This document shows, in pieces, positions 29,310 through 32,420 of a stretch of 32,420 bases of DNA. The notes under the pieces were generated by a model that was given only the letters and a program-made list of their open reading frames with translations, was not told the DNA's origin and searched no databases. The position numbers were made by a program, and so were the translations under genes. The stretch spans positions 328,891-361,310 of the forward strand of contig BFEA01000017.1 of the NCBI GenBank assembly GCA_003427395.1, read 5' to 3'. Source of the stretch: Chara braunii. Lineage: Eukaryota; Streptophyta; Charophyceae; Charales; Characeae. Positions within the stretch are counted from its first letter, which is position 1. Each line of letters begins with the position of its first letter.

Positions 29310-29530
29310 CTCTCAGTAGCACCGTTTGCACTCAATCTATTCCAATGCACCCACCTCGCTCTTCTTATGGCGGCTTCGAGAATGAGGTGCTCGAAAGAGG
29401 CCAACACCTGTTCGGGTTTCAGAAAGCCACATGATGCCTGGAAAGGCCTGCAGACCCGACTGCAACAAGAGAAGGACGCTGCCAAGCGTCCACAGCTTGT
29501 CAAAAACTTCTCCACAACATGGCTGGACCC
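29310..29530 (+). pseudogene. LINE ORF2 C-terminal fragment
   Basis: The plus frame NLFQCTHLALLMAASRMRC, GFRKPHDAWKGLQTRLQQEK, QLVKNFSTTWLDP aligns with the C-terminus of LINE A and the copy at 15636-15985, with an internal deletion (the segment after GFRKP is short). It is cut at 29530 by the T-rich tail of a family D copy. Confidence 0.85.
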
Positions 29531-30092
29531 TTTTTTTGTTTTTTTTGCCCTTTTTCTTGGGACAAATGCTCCAGTCTATTCGTGGGGAGCAACACGTGCT
29601 GCGAACCGGGCCCAGCGTCCCATATAGAATTATACAAATGATTTGAAATACCAGGGCCATTACCTGGTTTCGGCTAAGAACAATCTGAGAACTATGAAAC
29701 AGATTCTATAAAATTTAGGAAAAACATGGATAACTGCTGACCTATTGCTAGACTACTCAAGCAGCACTTACTAAGTCAAAACGGAAAGCCACAGAAGCTC
29801 TTTGAATGCTCAGAACCCCTGGAATCCCAACAAAACATTCTAGAAATCTCTAACACTGTCTTATTCCCTGCCGAGCTTTCCCAGGCCTCATGCCCCCATC
29901 CTGCGAGGTTACAGGGCAAGACAACTCACCCCAGCTCCGGCCAGCGTCGTACCGACAGCAACCCTTGGTTTTCCCTTGGAATGCCCGGCCCAAGGCATCC
30001 CCAGATCTCCCTACCAAGCCTCACGCTCCCGCTATCAACAGGTTACAGGGCAATCCCCCAGCTCCGGCCACTGTCGTTCGGGCATCGAAAGA
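29531..30092 (-). mobile_element. Family D retroposon, second minus copy
   Basis: T-rich tail (29531-29557), module copy 12 (29578-29621), then the same body as 26800-27345, including CTGGTTTCGGCTAAGAACAATCTG, which the other minus copy lacks and the plus copy at 24730 has. It ends near 30092 at GGCATCGAAAG and joins LINE sequence. It is shorter than the other copies, so 5'-truncated. Confidence 0.8.
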
Positions 30093-30625
30093 TGGTCCTT
30101 GCTTCACAGGATGGAACAGCTCGACATTACAAACCCGGCTGAGGCTTTCATCCGCGTACAGGTGGTGCAAGACGATCACGATTTATTATATGCTTATGAA
30201 CCACATACCCCCCTCTCCCACCTCCCTTTTGATCCGGCGGAATGGGAATGGAAATGGGGAAGAACCTCAACTATGCAAACCTGGCAGTACTCAGTCAAGA
30301 AAGGATACAGGTCAATGAGAAAATGTGCCTTAGTTCGGGAGAAAATCCTGAAGAGCTGGGACAGAGACTCGACTCTAAAAAGAACTGACCTCAGCAGCTT
30401 TAGGTGGTCGGCCTACTCTCACATGAGACCGACCAACCATAGAGCGCTTCAGTGGCAGGTCATTCACAGGTGCTTGCCCACCCCTGATTGGATTACAGAA
30501 AGGACCAACCTGGAGCAAAAAGGGATACTGTCCCCACTCTGCACATACTGCGAGCTCATTCCCCCAAGGAAACGTGCCAACCTTGAGCACTGCCTTCTGG
30601 ATTGCCCAATGGTTGCTCACTTATG
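30093..30625 (+). pseudogene. LINE ORF2 fragment with zinc-binding domain
   Basis: Plus frame: LSHLPFDPAEWEWKWG, WQYSVKKGYRSM, NHRALQWQVIHRCLPTPDW, SPLCTYC, LEHCLLDCPMVAHLW, closely matching LINE A 8300-7990. It is open throughout (about 175 codons), then continues into unrelated sequence after AHLW. Because this zinc-binding part lies downstream of the C-terminal fragment at 29310, the two do not come from one simply interrupted LINE. Confidence 0.9.
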
Positions 30626-31239
30626 GGTTACTGCTACGCAGTTAGTAGTTTGGGCGTGTTTTGCTGTTAATTTTGGGTTCAGTAGAACCGCTCTAGTTGA
30701 CTGCTGTTAGTTAGTAGGTTAATTTCGTTTTCGCTTGGATGGGTAATTTCCCGCTGCTTGATTGGTGCTAATTTGGAGTCCGTTTAACCTTCCTGATATG
30801 GGTGATAGTAATCAGGGTTTGGTTCATGATGTTGGTCTTGGTAGAGTTTCCGTTGTATAGTTTTAAATACTCCAACGAGGTGATATGGTTTAGTTTTAAT
30901 TGGGATCTGGTTTCGGTGGGTGTCTATTTAGCTAGGGTTTGTGCATACTAGTTATTTCTTTTACGATTGAAAGCTTAATCCTACCCCTTCAGCAGCATTG
31001 GCCGCGGGGGGGAGGTCGATGGTCCACAGCGTGCCGGAATCGGTTCAAAGTTTCAGTGCATGCCAGTGGATGAAGGTGATCGATGGTGGGTGAGCATGCA
31101 GAGTGGCGCGCATACCGAATTGTTCACATCGCGCCATCAAACGTGAGAGCACGCTCCTGGGGCGGGGCAGACGGCGGGCGTCGATGCGGATGAACATCTC
31201 GGAGGAGAGCCCTCCGTTATGCGAGTGTTGGGCCAGACG
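30626..31239. other. Non-coding T/G-rich region
   Basis: After the LINE fragment the plus strand becomes T- and G-rich with words such as GGTTTGGTTCATGATG and AGGGTTTGTGC. No gene, poly(A) tail or repeat boundary is clear. It may include the flank of the LINE insertion. Confidence 0.4.
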
Positions 31240-31490
31240 TCGTTCCCCTTTTCTTTTTTTTTCATTTCTGGGCAGCCGTCGGCCGTCGTTTCCCTTTTCT
31301 TTTGCTTTTTTCTTTTTTTTTTCGTTGTCGCTTTCGATGCTTTTTTTTTTTTTTTTTCGTTGTCACTTTCGGTCGTTGTTTCCCGCTCGCTTTCCGCTTT
31401 TCTTTTACTTCGTCGTCACTTCCCGTTTTTCTTTTGGTTTCATTGTCGCTTCCCGTTTTTCATCTCGAGGACGTTTTTTTTTGTTTCCTG
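31240..31490. repeat. Polypyrimidine tract with TTCGTTGTCGCTTTC-type repeats
   Basis: The plus strand is almost entirely C and T with G only in short TCGTTGTCGC or GTCGTCACTTCCCG words recurring every 30-60 bp. Open frames across it translate into Phe/Ser-rich low-complexity sequence and are not genes. Confidence 0.75.
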
Positions 31491-31507
31491 GCAAAAGGCA
31501 CTGGGGT

Positions 31508-31558
31508 GCCACCCAACCACCCACACACACCACCCACCCACCGACCCCCCCACACAGA
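31508..31558. repeat. C-rich (CCCA/CCACC)n tract
   Basis: Runs of CCC/CCCC spaced by A. The complementary strand has at least four G-runs close together, so a G-quadruplex (minus) or i-motif (plus) is possible. Confidence 0.7.
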
Positions 31559-31600
31559 CATATTAAGATTATGAAGTTTGTCGCTGATGGTTGTCGTGGA

Positions 31601-31650
31601 GGTTTAAACCCTCACAAATATTTGAGATACGCAACTGCCCTAACCACTCA
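31601..31650 (-). other. tRNA-related relic (Ser/Leu-like boxes)
   Basis: On the minus strand TGAGTGGTTAGGGC (A-box-like, as in Ser/Leu tRNAs) is followed 28 nt later by GGTTTAAACC (B-box-like, C-to-T changed). The anticodon arm does not fold. Probably a tRNA-derived SINE head or pseudogene. Confidence 0.35.
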
Positions 31651-31814
31651 GGTCAACTGGGTCCCTGTGTGTTTTGGGGGACTGCTTCTTTATGAAGTGT
31701 ATCCAACATCAGGCAGCTGACGGGTCAGGATGTGATTCTGTGCCAAAACCCTAACGTTGCACAGTGTGGCAGGCGGGTCCAGTCTCGCAATTTTCAAAAG
31801 TCAAATCTGGCGAT

Positions 31815-32355
31815 TTTTAACGCTCAGACGAATAGAAGAAAAAATATTAAAAATTGAGATTTTGTAGAATAGGTTGTGATCTTTTGAGGAAAAATATCAA
31901 AAAAAATAAAAAAAGCAAATTTAGACCGTGAAATAAATGTCGCGCTGTTTCGTTGCATTTGCCATTTTTGTCATTCTTGCTTGTGTTGGCCAACGAAAAA
32001 AGTATCATTACTTGCTTGTGTTGGCCAACGAAAAAAGTATCATTACTTCCGCTATTTTTTGCGCTCGGAAGGATGACTCCACAACTCTGGAAATTTATAG
32101 TCCAGTAGATTGGGTCGTGAATATTCTACAAAAAATATTCTTAAAAAAATTAAAAATATCTAACATCGTGAAATAAATGTCGCGCCAATTCGTCCTATAT
32201 TCAAATTTTGGTGTTTTTTGTTGCTGTATCACGTGTCTGCCAACGGGAAAAGTACCCCAACTTCCGCGATGTTTTGCGCTCAGACGGATGACTCTACCAT
32301 TATGAAAATTGATGGGCCTGTAGATTTGGTCGTGATATTTTTCACTAAAAAAATT

Positions 32356-32360
<5 letters not shown>
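31815..32360. repeat. Satellite-like tandem repeat, ~215-240 bp
   Basis: Landmarks recur in order: CGCTCAGACG-like (31824, 32057, 32275), GTGAAATAAATGTCGCGC (31928, 32170), and CCAACG-AAAGTA (31990, 32240). Units are about 216 bp, or longer where a 35-bp duplication lies. It runs into the (TA)n tract at the window end. Confidence 0.75.
31976..32045. repeat. Perfect 35-bp tandem duplication
   Basis: 31976-32010 and 32011-32045 are identical and contain the palindrome TTGGCCAA. It is present in one satellite unit only, so it arose recently or in assembly. Confidence 0.9.

Positions 32361-32420
<60 letters not shown>
32361..32420. repeat. (TA)30 microsatellite at the window end
   Basis: Pure TA dinucleotides to the last base. 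The true length is unknown. Confidence 0.97.

Noticed and set aside
31103-31720. Long Phe/Ser-rich open frames
   Set aside because: They are translations of a pyrimidine-rich low-complexity tract in several frames; no domain or codon signal.

Overview
The window is a piece of a large eukaryotic nuclear genome made almost entirely of decayed retrotransposons. A green-lineage (streptophyte) host is suggested by the Ty3/gypsy pol, the zinc-binding LINE reverse transcriptases, a nuclear fragment of a plant-type mitochondrial nad6, and a plant-like start context (AACAATGG) in a candidate host gene. The style of the elements recalls charophyte algae such as Chara, but that is recognition from memory, not proof. 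No bacterial operons, CRISPR arrays, rRNA genes or intact tRNA genes are visible.

Left end (1-6450): simple repeats; a scrap resembling a reverse transcriptase motif (357-560); then a minus-strand Ty3/gypsy element with gag (4068 to 2542), protease and the first part of RT (to about 1125), where RT is cut off at its first catalytic block and joined to a ~550-bp block that is repeated at 5290-5852. The 5' side carries a 13-bp array of TGACGTGG sites, a possible primer-binding site and a putative 1.3-kb LTR (4975-6269) holding five hairpins. A 166-bp foldback element follows.

Middle (6550-15985): LINE A (minus, 3' half) and LINE B (plus, endonuclease plus RT) lie head to head; LINE B is interrupted by the poly-T end of another minus LINE (12930-14255), followed by a family-D repeat and a fourth LINE end (14620-15985) containing a 240-N gap. 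Then comes the only candidate host gene: four minus-strand exon-like segments (17151 to 16165), one pair with matching phase. The fourth LINE end lies in what would be a downstream intron.

Right half (17290-30630): stacked poly-T tails, LINE C (minus, 22690 to 18924), family-D retroposons in both orientations (23540-24880, 26800-27600, 29531-30092), a nad6 fragment (25271-25403), LINE fragments, and two library or assembly suspects: a complete 38-bp Nextera mate-pair junction adapter at 25901-25938 flanked by the same 94 bp twice, and a 62-base poly-C.

Right end (31240-32420): pyrimidine-rich and C-rich low-complexity DNA, a tRNA-like relic, a ~215-240-bp satellite and a (TA)30 tract.

The most interesting common thread is a ~54-bp two-hairpin module (consensus ends GGCTCC and GTCCC on the poly-T strand) found 13 times near poly(A)/poly(T) tails of otherwise unlike elements. 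Its stem shows a compensatory change between families, pointing to an RNA structure that a LINE reverse transcriptase may recognise and that non-autonomous elements share.
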